Origin: Corythucha ciliata
Taxonomy: Eukaryota; Arthropoda; Insecta; Hemiptera; Tingidae
Direction: 5' to 3'
DNA: 64,000 bases
NCBI GenBank assembly: GCA_038030265.1
Contig: CM075943.1
Span: 16,368,001 to 16,432,000, forward strand
Shown here: piece by piece, positions 28,971 to 40,400 of the stretch
Position numbering within the stretch: the stretch's first letter is position 1
Layout: every line of letters starts with the position of its first letter
Notes under the pieces: generated by a model
What the model saw: only the letters and a program-made list of their open reading frames with translations
The model's database searches: none
What the model was told of the DNA's origin: nothing
Made by a program: the position numbers and the translations under genes

Positions 28971-30240
28971 TAGCCCGGCCAAAGATTGAAGAACATCGAA
29001 TCTCCACCTAAGTTCTCACTGAGAGCTTCCCCTTACCCCTTCCATTGTACAGCCGTTTACCTCCTAAAGTTTTGAAACTTCTTATCACTCGGGGATCGCG
29101 GTTCACTGATCTTTCTGACTACAACTGGTAGATGTTTTGATTTGTTAAATTTTGTCAAGAATCCTTATTTTTCGTGCTCAAATACTAAAATGCTTCACTT
29201 TCCCTTCGGTCTTTCGGCGGAAGGGTTGATATTTAAACGTACCGTGGAATTTATTGTTTGTGCAATTCCTTCCGAAGCTATGAGGCTGAGTTGCCGAAGT
29301 GAGTAAGCCAACATGATAATTATTTTCCTATTTAGTTTACAATCTACGCATCGTCATCCTTGGTATGATTCCTATTTTTGGTTTTAGGACCGGAAGAACG
29401 TCCTTTGTCGAGACAAACCTTCTCAAAACGCGTCTTTAACCAGGAAAACTACAACCCGATTGCTCGACAAATCTGTTGAAGCCTGCATCGTTAAATTGAA
29501 ACGTTCCTGGTCCGAGCGACGGAAAATAGCCACAAATATCTACTTTTACATAGTTATCTGTTGTTTTTTTGGTGAAACTATCGGGATTTCACGGAATTCT
29601 CAAGTAAAAGTCTTATTAAGACCCCCACACACGGGTTGTCTTGTCTTTGACTCGAACTCGAAGCGTTTCAATGTCGAACACGAATGCAATTTACAGAAGT
29701 CCCTTTCGAGTTAGCGTCGAAAACAAGATAAACTGTGTGTGGAGGGCCCTATATGTTTATTTGCCGTTCTAAAAAGTTATCTACTTGCCTGTGTGGTATC
29801 CATGTCTGACTGTTTTCTTTCTGAATACATGTTAGCATTTTTTACTTGACTGGATGTTTTTGTTGAAACTGACCAGACGCGGGCCAACAGTTTTGCTCAT
29901 GGGGGGGGGGGGGGCAGCAAAATAAGTCCCTTTGCCACTTGGCAAACTTTAGCGTAGCCACAACCTAAAAACATTCATTTCGTCTTCAAGAAACAAGGGC
30001 CGGGTCTCCTACCTACTCGATTTTTGCCAGGTAAGATAAGGTTGAGCGCCAAGAGCGGGGTTCATAATGCACAGTCTACTCGGAGAACAATACAGCGATT
30101 TCCCTTTTCACCCACTCAATCCCTCCCACACACCGCCACCGATTATACTAAAAAGTAGGAACTTCACACCACCACAATCCAGATCGTTAGACCGACAAAC
30201 CAAACAATTTGGCTCACGGTCTGATTCAAAACTAATCATA
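28971..30240. other. No gene recognised; one MITE-like foldback and a G tract
   Basis: Apart from the foldback at 29617-29751 and a G homopolymer near 29900-29913, nothing with family motifs was seen. Confidence 0.35.
29617..29751. mobile_element. MITE-like foldback, about 135 bp
   Basis: CCCCCACACACGGGTTGTCTTG at the left pairs with the inverse of CAAGATAAACTGTGTGTGGAGG at the right, and a second inner arm (GACTCGAACTCGAA / TTCGAGTTAGCGTC) continues the pairing, all imperfectly. Confidence 0.6.
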
Positions 30241-30447
30241 GGCATGTGGCACTTTCAAAAACAAAAATCGCCATTTTTGACTCTCACAATCGCCAGATTT
30301 GCGGATTTTTGCTCTTCCAAATCTTTTGGTGGATTTGTCTCGTTAAAATCGTAATTTCGTGAAATTTGCTTGTTCAAACTCCAAATTTCGTGGGTTTTGC
30401 TCTTTCAAAAACCTCTTTTACTGAATTTCACTTTTTCAGCACCTTTA
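30240..30447. repeat. Short degenerate TTTCGTGAAATTTGCTTTTTCAAA array
   Basis: Four to six diverged units of the CAAAAACC/ATTTCG module, bordering the transposase relic. Confidence 0.4.
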
Positions 30448-30928
30448 TTACATAAAATTTATTATAAATTTATTTATATGACAAAGACCAACGTCAAAAA
30501 GCCAGAGCAGTTCATCCACCAAGAGAGGGGGGGGGGCGGTTTCATCATTGCACAAATCAATTTCTTTCTCCCTAAGTGATGTACCAACACTATTTCGAGC
30601 AAGATCGTTCTTGATGGCTCCCCACACCAACTCAATCGGATTTAAGTCGGGGTGATAAGGAGGAGGGAGACGTAGAGGTATGTGACCAAAAGATCGGATC
30701 AAGTCATCCACCACGAAGTATTTCTCGATGGGAACGCTTCTCACGAGTTCGAGAAGTTCTGCTTTCGTTGATGTTTCGCAGAATTCGATGCCATGCTGGG
30801 AAAGCTATTCGACAATCACGCGGTTAAGGCTGCCGGAATTCGGCTTTTTGTTTCTTTCGATGCAATGATAACTCGCGTTGTTCATGACTATGACACTGCC
30901 TGCCGGCACGTTGGGTAGGAAGCACGTA
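30448..30928 (-). pseudogene. Tc1/mariner-superfamily DDE transposase relic
   Basis: The minus strand codes a DDE endonuclease C-terminal half. The motif Y-H-P-D-L-N-P-I-E-L-V-W marks the third catalytic acid. Upstream, an S-V-I-V-M-N-N-A-S-Y-H segment occupies the place of the usual V-D-N-A second-acid motif, with N in place of catalytic D. One in-frame TAG lies between the two. The 5' half is missing, cut at 30928 where the 1000-bp duplicate begins. Inactive. Confidence 0.85.
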
Positions 30929-31928
30929 CTGAAACTAAAATACACAACTTTCTTACGACAAATTTTCCCAGTTTCAGCCGAGTTGTCAGTTTACTGGTCA
31001 AATATACTAGGACTAGGGGACCATCAGGGGCCAATTTGATTTCTTTTGAGTAGGAAATTCCTATTTTGGGGCTCAAAATTATCAGTTTTACCACTAAACA
31101 GCTAATTTCGTGCTCCTGTTTGCCCCGTGGATGGTGCCCTTCGCTGCGGTTCTAAATCACTTAGGTCCGATTTCACCAACTTCTTAGGCCCGATTTCACC
31201 AACTTCTTAAACCAAGATCAACAACTAATCACGGTTACAATGTAAGCACTTGTATCAAAATTCATATGGGTTGTCATTGGCAACTTCACGATCAACTTAA
31301 AACGAGATCAATTTTGTTGGTGAAAATGGGCCTTAGTTAAAGGAACATGAGTTGCATGCAAACTCACACATGTTTATACTATAAAGATATCCACCTTTTT
31401 CCGGTTTTGTGGCCGGAGAATTTACCACGCTGTCCTACTGATGGATTAGGGTGTCCAACCATCCCATTTATCCGCTATAGCCTCTGGTGACTATTTCAAA
31501 CTTTCAGGTCTTCGAGAACGAATTTCCCTAGTTTGTTTTGTCGTTAACTGGTACCTTGTCAACTGAGTGTCTCAATTTTGTGTGAATAAGGAAGTCGCCA
31601 GGTGGGGGAGGAGGCTTCGCAAGTTATAGAGAGGCTCGTAAAAGGAACCAAACAGAAACGATAAATGGATTTTCTGTCCTGTTGAAAAGTATAGGCGCCT
31701 AAGCTAATTATGCGGATCCAAAATCCCTAGTTTCAGGGTAGACCAGTCATTTCTATTTTCCCAAAAAGGCACATTATACGGTTAAACCCCATAAACCCTC
31801 CATCTTTAAAACTATTTATAGGAACTATTCGCCCACAAAACATATTTCAGTGAAGTTTTTTCGCTTCATTACCTCCCGCTTTACCAGCAGCGGGCATAAA
31901 AAACGAACGTTCTGCCGTTGGCCAATTA
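30929..31928 (+). repeat. Direct duplication of exactly 1000 bp, copy 2
   Basis: Second copy of 27971-28970. Its left edge falls at the point where a transposase relic is truncated. A C-rich tract follows shortly after its right edge. Confidence 0.92.
31184..31335 (+). mobile_element. MITE with TTAGGCCC-ATTTCACCAAC ends, copy 2
   Basis: Carried inside the second 1000-bp duplicate; not an independent insertion. Confidence 0.8.
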
Positions 31929-34900
31929 GGTGGCTTAGTCCCCCCCCCCTCGGGCCCTCTTTCTCTCTCTTCGTGATTTTGAAAACTCAAGAAAATATTA
32001 CATACCTGAAGGAAAAAATGTAGGGAAAATTTAGTCGACTCGTGCTGTAAATTGTAGGAAACAGAACTTTCTTTGAACACTTACACCTGGGGGTCTGTGG
32101 TATCAAAGTATCAACAACAAAGGAGCAAATAATGAAGTGAGGGTTTTTCCTGACTATTGTATCACTGAAACATTTTTTATTCTATCTCAGTCACTCTCTC
32201 TCTTTTCTCCCCACCACATACGATATGTTGGATTATGTCCTTTAAAAAAAAAAAAGTAAGCTGAAAGAATCATTATTTAGCGAACAGTCTGATTGCCAAT
32301 CAATCATGACCTTATCACCTGTCTAATATTGGGAGAAAGCAGGGCTACTGATGGCTTTAAGTAGAAATTGTCGTTATTTCCTTGTTCGTAAACCGTAATC
32401 TGGTTCATTGGCGGAGCATTTCATCATAGGATTAAACAATAAATATTGTATATGTTATATCTCTCCGACTGCCGTCTTGTAGTCTCCAACTGTCTTATAT
32501 TCTTGTCTTATGAGTTGAAATCAAGAGAAACCTAGAAAATAAATTAATGCGCGCAATTACTACGTAATTTTCTCGAGGGTGAGGTGAGAAGGTGGCGTGA
32601 TACGCACCCTGTAAGAAAAACTAAATGTTAAAAAAGGGATTCCCCCAACAAACATGACCCAAATCAATTCCAAAGACAAGGCTGAAATACTCTTTTAAAC
32701 TCTAATTATCCACTATGTTTCGAAACGAGTTTTTTCCCCCTCTTCACAATTTTAATGATAGTAATTTTGCTCAAGTTTATGATGAATCCTGTAAATATTT
32801 CAATGTTGATGAAGAACTTATTCGTTTAGCAAAAAGCTTCCTATTCCTTTTCTTCGCGCCTAACCCACCTGGACGAAGTTATCGTACTTTCAGACCTATA
32901 AGAAAACAATTCTCACTTTACCTTGTCAAGTTCAATTGTTCTTTGGCTCCCATTCAACCTTGTGGCCGACACACATCTTCAGGTCATATTTGTTTTTTTA
33001 AGGAGGTGGGAAAGATAATTGTGACAGATGTTCTACCAATAATAGCGTGGTGGCGAGTGAGGGCGAGAGGATTCTACTCGTGAAATGAACGTAAAAGGGG
33101 TGGGTTCTAGTAATCTTCTACACGATTCACGGCAATTTGGATGAATCCGTAAAGTTAAATCTTGAAGTACACTGCTGTTTTTGGAATCCTTGGAAGTGAA
33201 CTTTCAAATTTTAGAAGCATATTTCGTAAATTGTTGGAAACTTGCAAGTTTTTGCTGAGTGGAAGTTACTTGCAGCTAGAACCATGTGTGTCAAGAATAA
33301 ATGTAACCAAGAATGTAACCAATAAATTCTGTTTAAATCAGGCAATCGAAACAGCGCCTAATAGGTGCGGGAATAAACCATTAATTCGTTTCAATTACGT
33401 TCAAACATCCCTGCAATGCCACCTTGCCTCGAAGACGTTTATACCCCCGCTCCTCACAACACAGAATACAGGAAAAAATTCCCCAAGGTTTCAACAGATC
33501 CTAGTCCACTCCATACAGCAAAAAACTTTCGTCGTCTCGGACTCCACCCTTCTCCCTTAGAGGGAACATGGAAATGAGTAGAGGGTTTGCCTAAAAATGG
33601 CTGGGACGATTCTGATTTCCGGGCAGAAAGTCTTCCTAATTTCAACCCGTCGAGTCTTGGTGGTTGTGGTGGGGAGGGGGCATAAATTAAGGTTGGCATT
33701 TACCTGAGAATAATCCACAAGATTAGCACGCTGAATAAATGAAAGGGTGATTTGCCTAATTTAGTAAATAGCCGACTACAAAAATTACTATCGCTGGTGA
33801 ATTTGTTTTTTACGTACTTCTGACTTTGGAGAAAAAGGACAGTGAACTAATCAACCCGCTCACGAAGTATCCGTTTATCGCCGGCACCAGCGTTGCTCTG
33901 GACATGTAATGTTTGAAGTTCATCATTCGCGACTGACCCGGGGGAAACAGATGGCTCGTCAGCAGCCCACGTGACGAACGCGTTCATCGGGGTTTCCCCT
34001 GAATAAAAATCTGCTCGCGAAGTGGAGGACTTTTTTTCTCCCTCCAGCTCACTGTTTTTTAAAACCCAACTTCTTTTCTGCACTTTTATCTTTCAACCTA
34101 ATAAGTCATTGTAACGTGAAAATTCCGTGGAGGGGGCAAATTGGTCTCGTGAGTAGTAATTCCATTAGGCTGACGTGCTGGCATGAAAGGCTGGGAACGT
34201 TTCCGCAATCACGTTTTCCATTTGGCCCCAGGGGTTCACGGGCGTTCCAACGGGGGCTTAGGGGGCGTAGTTTTCTCAGACAGAGGGCTTGAGACGAAAA
34301 ATTTGAATTGACACAGTGTATTTTTTTTTGGTGAAAATTGAGTCTTGCGCAATGTATCGCAATTTCTCCCGTTAGGAAACGTATTTTTGATGTTGGAGGA
34401 GTTTAGTGAAGTTGCCTGGGGAATTACCATTGGTCCAGTCCTCCTGTACATTGGTAGGAAGGCAACCAGGGCTATCCTCAAAAGTGATCTAGCATAGCCA
34501 TTTTAGTTCACCCTAAAATCTCCGTTCCTAATAATTCCATATCGTTTTCCTTTTGCATGAAATTCTGCTCCGGAGCAGTTCATTTCCATCTGTCGTCTCA
34601 ATTAAGAGGGAGTTTCACAGATGATTCCTATAGATCCCTCCAATCACACCTCTCTTCTACTCTACTTGGCATACATTTTGTCGCCTTATTTCTGCACCAA
34701 TTGTGGATTTTAAGGACTCATTTCAATTCCTACGAAATTCTGCGTATGTGGTCATATATATATATATATATATTTCAAATTTCTTCCCTGAAATAACTTT
34801 AAACCTGCCTTGAACGTTTACCTTGAAACTTCGCGCTCTTCCTTCGGCTTATTAAAAAAAAGGGATACTACTAGAACTCTTTAATTGTTGGCACTTTTCA

Positions 34901-36600
34901 AGGGGACATCCTAATTTAATTAGAGGGTTTTCTCCACTGACCAGTTACTTGAAATGCTCCGAATGAGCTGTCATTTATTGCCACACACACATTTACGCCT
35001 GGGTGGAGAAAATTTTCTGCATGACGATGCTGTTATTGCTGGACCACTGACCCTGGTCCCGGGAGAAAATTCTCTGGTGGGTATGTTTTTCCGACTTTTT
35101 CAAAGTTTCCTTCAATCGACCGCGTTCAAATTTCAGGACGTGGCGTATTGAGCCAATTTTTAGGTAAATCCGAGCATTTTAAGTACCGTCGTAGGTATAG
35201 AACACTCTGGGTCAGTATAAATTAAACTGTCCCGCCTAGCTTCGGTACACATAGCGCGGGACCCACCCCCACACTCCGTAGCTGTGCTATTCGCTCTAGT
35301 CATAAAATTCCTGATGTGTTTTATCTGAGGGGGGGGGGGCGGTGCTCGGAGAATTCCCGGACTAATTTTAGGTGATGCGATGAGATCCCATTGTTGGTGA
35401 AAGGTACAGGGGAAAAGGAAAAATACGTCAGAAAATTTACTCCAACCCTTCACCATGGGATGACCCATTTTACCGTTCAGAGGAAACTATATAAATAACT
35501 ATTTTCCCGACGCTCTATGACCGTTTTATGACTTGATTGGGCCTGAATAATTTCTTATTCGACATTTGAGGGTACCAATTGCTCGAATTTTGGACGCAAA
35601 GAAAACATTTTTAGTATTTCCCATCAGACGCCGCTTTCAAGGGATCCTTTCCGTGAGTGAGACCCCCCCCCTCTACACCTCACGCCATTTTGACTCTAAT
35701 GGCTCCTTTCCTACTGAACATGGACTGATAAGCATGCAAAAAAAAAAAACAAGGGTGTCCCCTCTCGCGGGGGACGACAATTGCTGCAAAGTGCCTCAAA
35801 ATTGCCCAGTCCTAGCGGGAAAGTTGTTGAGTTTTCAACTGGAACAGGCTGTGTTTCTCGGTCCGAGGAACTCATAAGTCATAAATCACGTCACCGATAA
35901 CTTGGAGAAATTGACTCTAAAATTGATCAGTGATGACCCCTCGATGCGTGGTATGGTATGGGAAGTGTTTTTGGTGAAAGTGAGCTCATCACCAACGGAT
36001 GGACATTCCCCCCCCCCCTCACTAGGATCGAAGCCTGGTATAATGACTATTCACTATTCGGAAATTGGTTATTCGAACGTGAAGCTAAATACTTGCAACC
36101 CCCCCTCCCCATCACCGCTGATTGTTCGAGGGGAAAGTAAAATTTTCACTTATTCCTCTAGTCCTCTAGCCGGTTTCACCCTTATCGGACAATTTTATGG
36201 TTACGCCACCAACCTTTTTACTCAGCCTGCCCGAATCACCATTGTTTGACTAGCCTTCTCGGCCTTGAATTAGAAATTTCGCGTCAAAAACTTCAATTTG
36301 AATCTTAGAAACTGGCAATGAGGGCCGATGTTACTCAAGGTCATAATCGTCGGTGAAAAAAGTGGGGAAAGGTGATAATATTCAAACAAGTGGTTAAATT
36401 ATTTAAAAATATTAAACAACAGCACCATGAATTACATTAGGATCTGTTGAACGTTACAGTTCACTACAGAATGGCTACTAACCTCTGAAAAACTAGTTTT
36501 TAACAACTTTTTTCAAACAATAGATTAATTATTTTGTTTAATTATCACACCTCATTAATACTTGAAGTAAATGTCTTAATACTTAACTAAAAAGGTAGGT
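31929..36600. other. No gene recognised
   Basis: AT-rich intergenic sequence with C/G homopolymers near 31941, 35330, 35664 and 36009, and a (TA)n run at 34754-34772. Open frames up to about 130 codons exist but lack motifs, and none links to splice sites consistently. Confidence 0.35.
34754..34772. repeat. (TA)n microsatellite
   Basis: Uninterrupted TA alternation. Confidence 0.9.
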
Positions 36601-37013
36601 ACAACTCTTTTATTTTAACGAGGTTAATTGGGTAAACTTGATTCGAGTGTCTTAAATAATATGTTAACAAAACAAATTTAGACAAAATTTAACAATTTAG
36701 CACCTTGATCATAACAACAGATCTCTTTTTACAATACAGTCTTCAAATATCACCCTCCCAATTGTTAAAAAAATTAATTATACGCTCGTTTTACCTTGGT
36801 GGGCATACATAAATAGAAAAATAAACATTGCATTTTTGGGAGCAATTCAGGTACATTATATTTGATATAGAGTTTTCTTTTCGGTCTTGCGGGGTACCGA
36901 TGTTAAGCAGAGTCCTTCAGATTGAACGTCATTTCGGGGGAAAACTCATTTTTTGGAAGTACTTGACCTGGAGGGAGAAAAAATGTCTGTTAGCTAAAAT
37001 ATGTATGCAAATT
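36601..37013 (-). other. Presumed PPP4R4 3' UTR
   Basis: Directly follows the stop codon. An AATAAA lies on the minus strand at 36609-36614, a plausible polyadenylation signal. No other structure seen. Confidence 0.35.
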
Positions 37014-37482
37014 TTATAACGTAGACGCAGTTGACGGCGGAAAGGGGAAGTGGGATCCATGATGAACGAACCTGTTGATGGGTAGTTGGGTGACGGTTTT
37101 GGCGGATAGCTCGCATGACAGCGGCCTCGGCAGTTGGGACGATTTACGATGAGGCCTGATCGTTGAAACTAAGGGCCCACCGTTGGACGTGGTTTTATTG
37201 GCGTTGTTATTATTGGTTAGAACGGCTACGCCACACTGAAAGTCACCAGTCGTGGTGACAACGCAAACGCTGTGTCTTTGGACTTTCGATACCACGTTGT
37301 TGTTATTACTATTATTGTTATTATTATTAGTCGCTCCTAGGGCGATTCGAGATGCCCGGAGCACGGGGATCTTTTTGACCGGTTTGGATTTAGGAATAGA
37401 CCGCGTTGCGACACAGGGGACGGGTATTCCTGCATCCACAAAAAACTCTTTGTCTTCCTTCGACATATTCAACAAAGACACA
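37014..37482 (-). CDS. PPP4R4: PPP4R4 exon 19 (C-terminus with asparagine run)
   Basis: 156 codons including the stop TAA at 37014-37016. Acceptor CTGTTTTCCAG. It contains six N, one S, then four N, coded by an AAT/AAC microsatellite at about 37297-37329, and a second N stretch. Basic, proline-rich tail. No HEAT motif; probably disordered and length-variable. Confidence 0.85.
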
Positions 37483-40400
37483 CTGGAAAACAGAAACAAG
37501 AGACAGGCACGTACAACACTCAGTTTTCATTAATGATAGGAGAGGGCCACAGGATTATTTTAATTATGCTAACGAAACGTTACCTTGGAGTCCCCATAGG
37601 GCTTGGAGGAGCACTTTGAGGTCTGGGAAGACGACTAGAACTGCCGGCTGAAAATAAAAACCAAAATGAGAATGCTTAGTGGAGTGACGACTTAAGAGCT
37701 ACACCTACCTCCACCGACGCTATTTCTTTGAGAGTTACTACCTCCGGAGCCCATGCTACCCACCGCGCCAGGGGACTTGCGCGCTCCTAGAGGTTGGGCA
37801 CCTAGTGCTGTTGTACCTGTAAAATTCAGTTTTAGGAGTCAAAGTAATTTTAATAGTTTCGTTCGTACTTTCTAAAAAATATGAGCAACCTAGGATTGAA
37901 ACTTACCGACACGATCTCCCAGTCCACCCTTTCCTTCCTGTCCGAAAATTTTCTTTTCTTCTTCGATTTTTCTTGCGTCGTTTTGCATAAACTAGAGTCA
38001 CAGAATCAAATAAAATGAGCCGTAAAACAACAATTTAAAAAATGGCAAAACGTACTTTTGGATCATTTGTATCTATGGTACTTTTAATGTGCGCCAATTG
38101 ACGCTGAATTTCCCTGTCCTTGTCTTCAGACAACTTGACCAGAGCGTTGTCCACGAGACTCGCCAATTTTTTATCAGCCGGCTGTTTGACCATTTGTTTT
38201 AATTTGGGGAGCATCATAAGCATTGCCCAGCGGATATTGGCAACGGGATCCTCTAAAACGGTCAACATTTCATGGGGAGGAACTAACAGTTTAACTAAAA
38301 AGCCAAAAGACTAACCGACTAGTTGCAAGGTGCGGAAGAAGAAGTGCTCTTTGAAATATACCGACGAGAATAATTCGAAAATCAAGTAACAGCATCTAAT
38401 GTAGAATATTCGATTATAAAAGCTGTTGCTCAGGCAAAATTCTGCTTGAAATGAAACACAAAACGTGATTTACTGGACGATAATTATCAACGATAAGCAC
38501 CTATTGTATAGCTTGACCTACCGTTGATGATTCGACTTCTTATTTCCGTCTTCTGAGAAGGTTTTTGTAAGTATCTTAAAAAGACGAGCACCGTTCTCAT
38601 AAGAGCAAGGCGCACAGGAACGACTCTCTGAACACAAAACAGAAATTGAATTGGAAATTGAAGAACTGAAGTTATACGGTCAATACACACGGTTCCGTGA
38701 ATCCGTTTCAAAAATAAAGAGATGTAATTGTTGAAGAGGACGTCCGATGTATTAATTTTGTATAAAACTTCAACGTGCGACAGATATGTCGTGTATAGCC
38801 TCCAATTGTGCCAACCCGCGATGAGATTCTCACAACGAAGTAGAGCTCTGTTAAGATCAGCAGTCGTCGAATCCTGAAGAAAAAAAACCGTCATGTTATT
38901 CCTAGAACTGTTTTTGCAGCCGCTTGATGGTGAAGGGGAGAGGAATAACCTTTGGCGGAGGGTCAGGCCGGTAAACGCCAGTTTTAAGCATAGAATCAAA
39001 AATTACGGCCAAATTAGGGACAAAAGCGTCCATAACTTCTTCGGTCTCGTCCAGTAAAAGTTGGATAACGTCAGGTTTCAGCATGTAATTGTATTTCCCG
39101 AAAATTTGGCAGACCTTTAGACAGAAAAAAAAAAAAATGTCGACAGTGAAATTGAGGAACGGTGGTTCTACACTCACCTCGCCCATATTCATAGCTATGG
39201 CCCTTCTCACCATGAAATACGGGTCCGTCGTTAGATCGCACATGGTAAGGTGGAGCAGTTCAAGAAAAGTGGAATTTCCTTCGGCAAATTTACACAATGC
39301 GGAAAAATTGGAAGCGCATGCTTGCCTGCACAGAACGTACTGCTCAGGGCTGAGGCTCGAATGATTTATCTGAAATTTAAACGTGAATGTTAATGGATTC
39401 CTCCCCCAAGATAAAATTAAGGTGGAGAAAGACCTGCATTTGAGGATCACCCGATCTGTCAGGCTTCCGTTGCATCATCCCCATACCTGCCATGGCTACA
39501 TAGTACTTCAGAAAAAGTTCTTTGTCGGGGCCTACGACTTCTAATCAGGCAGAAAAAAAATAAGCTGATTAAGCTGAGAGAGCTATGGATTAAAAAATTT
39601 AAGTTACTTTCAATCCCCAAGCACAGTTTGCCATAGATACTCGATACGGTAAGAAGGAGAGTATCGTCAGTGTTAAATCCAAAGATGATCAACTGTTTTA
39701 TGAGGGGCACCAGAGTAGACTTTGCGACCTCTGAAAATCAATTAAATGCTCAAAATTGAGGAGGTGGGTGGGAGAGCAAAGGAGCGAAGTTTCCGTTCGA
39801 ACAAGTTACCTGGAACCGTACAATCAAGAACGTTCACTATTGTTTCAAAAGCGGCCTGTTTCACTTTGAGAACTTCGTCCGAAGCCAATTCGATCAGTGA
39901 ACTGAATATCGTGGTTTTATGATACTCTTGTTTCAATTGAGTAATTACTTTTTGTAATTGACAACAAATAGTCGCTCGAACTTCACCATCCACATCTTGG
40001 CATAACGATAATATGGAGGGAAGAAGTTCCTTTTTCAAGCTAAAAAAAAAATCATTTATAAGCAATTTGTGCATCGGGAAAGTACTGGAAGGACCGTGGT
40101 GAGTGCGGACGGGGGGTGGTATTACCTAAAAGCGTCGTACTTGGTTGATAACTGACCCAACAGGTTACAGCTTGATATTCTTATGTCTCTTGGGCGTCCC
40201 ATCTGAGATCGCGCTACAGCTATGGGTGTAACCTTAGCAGCAGAATAAAATTTGACTAATTTGGTTTGAGAGTGGATAGGGGGAAGGGGACTTACCGACT
40301 GCCGCAATACTTCCACTGGCAAAACATTGATGGCTTCTATCAAAGTTTCACACCATACCTTCGCAACCACTATGGAGGAGGAGGTGGAAGTTGTAAAATT

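Noticed and set aside
32715..33083. 122-codon frame with a plausible-looking N-terminal part
   Set aside because: No recognised family and no supporting splice partners; composition turns to random text after about 45 residues.
37500..37583. Coding use of sequence between PPP4R4 exons 18 and 19
   Set aside because: Good donor (GTAACG) and acceptor (TTTTCCAG) mark it as intron; phase agrees only when it is removed.
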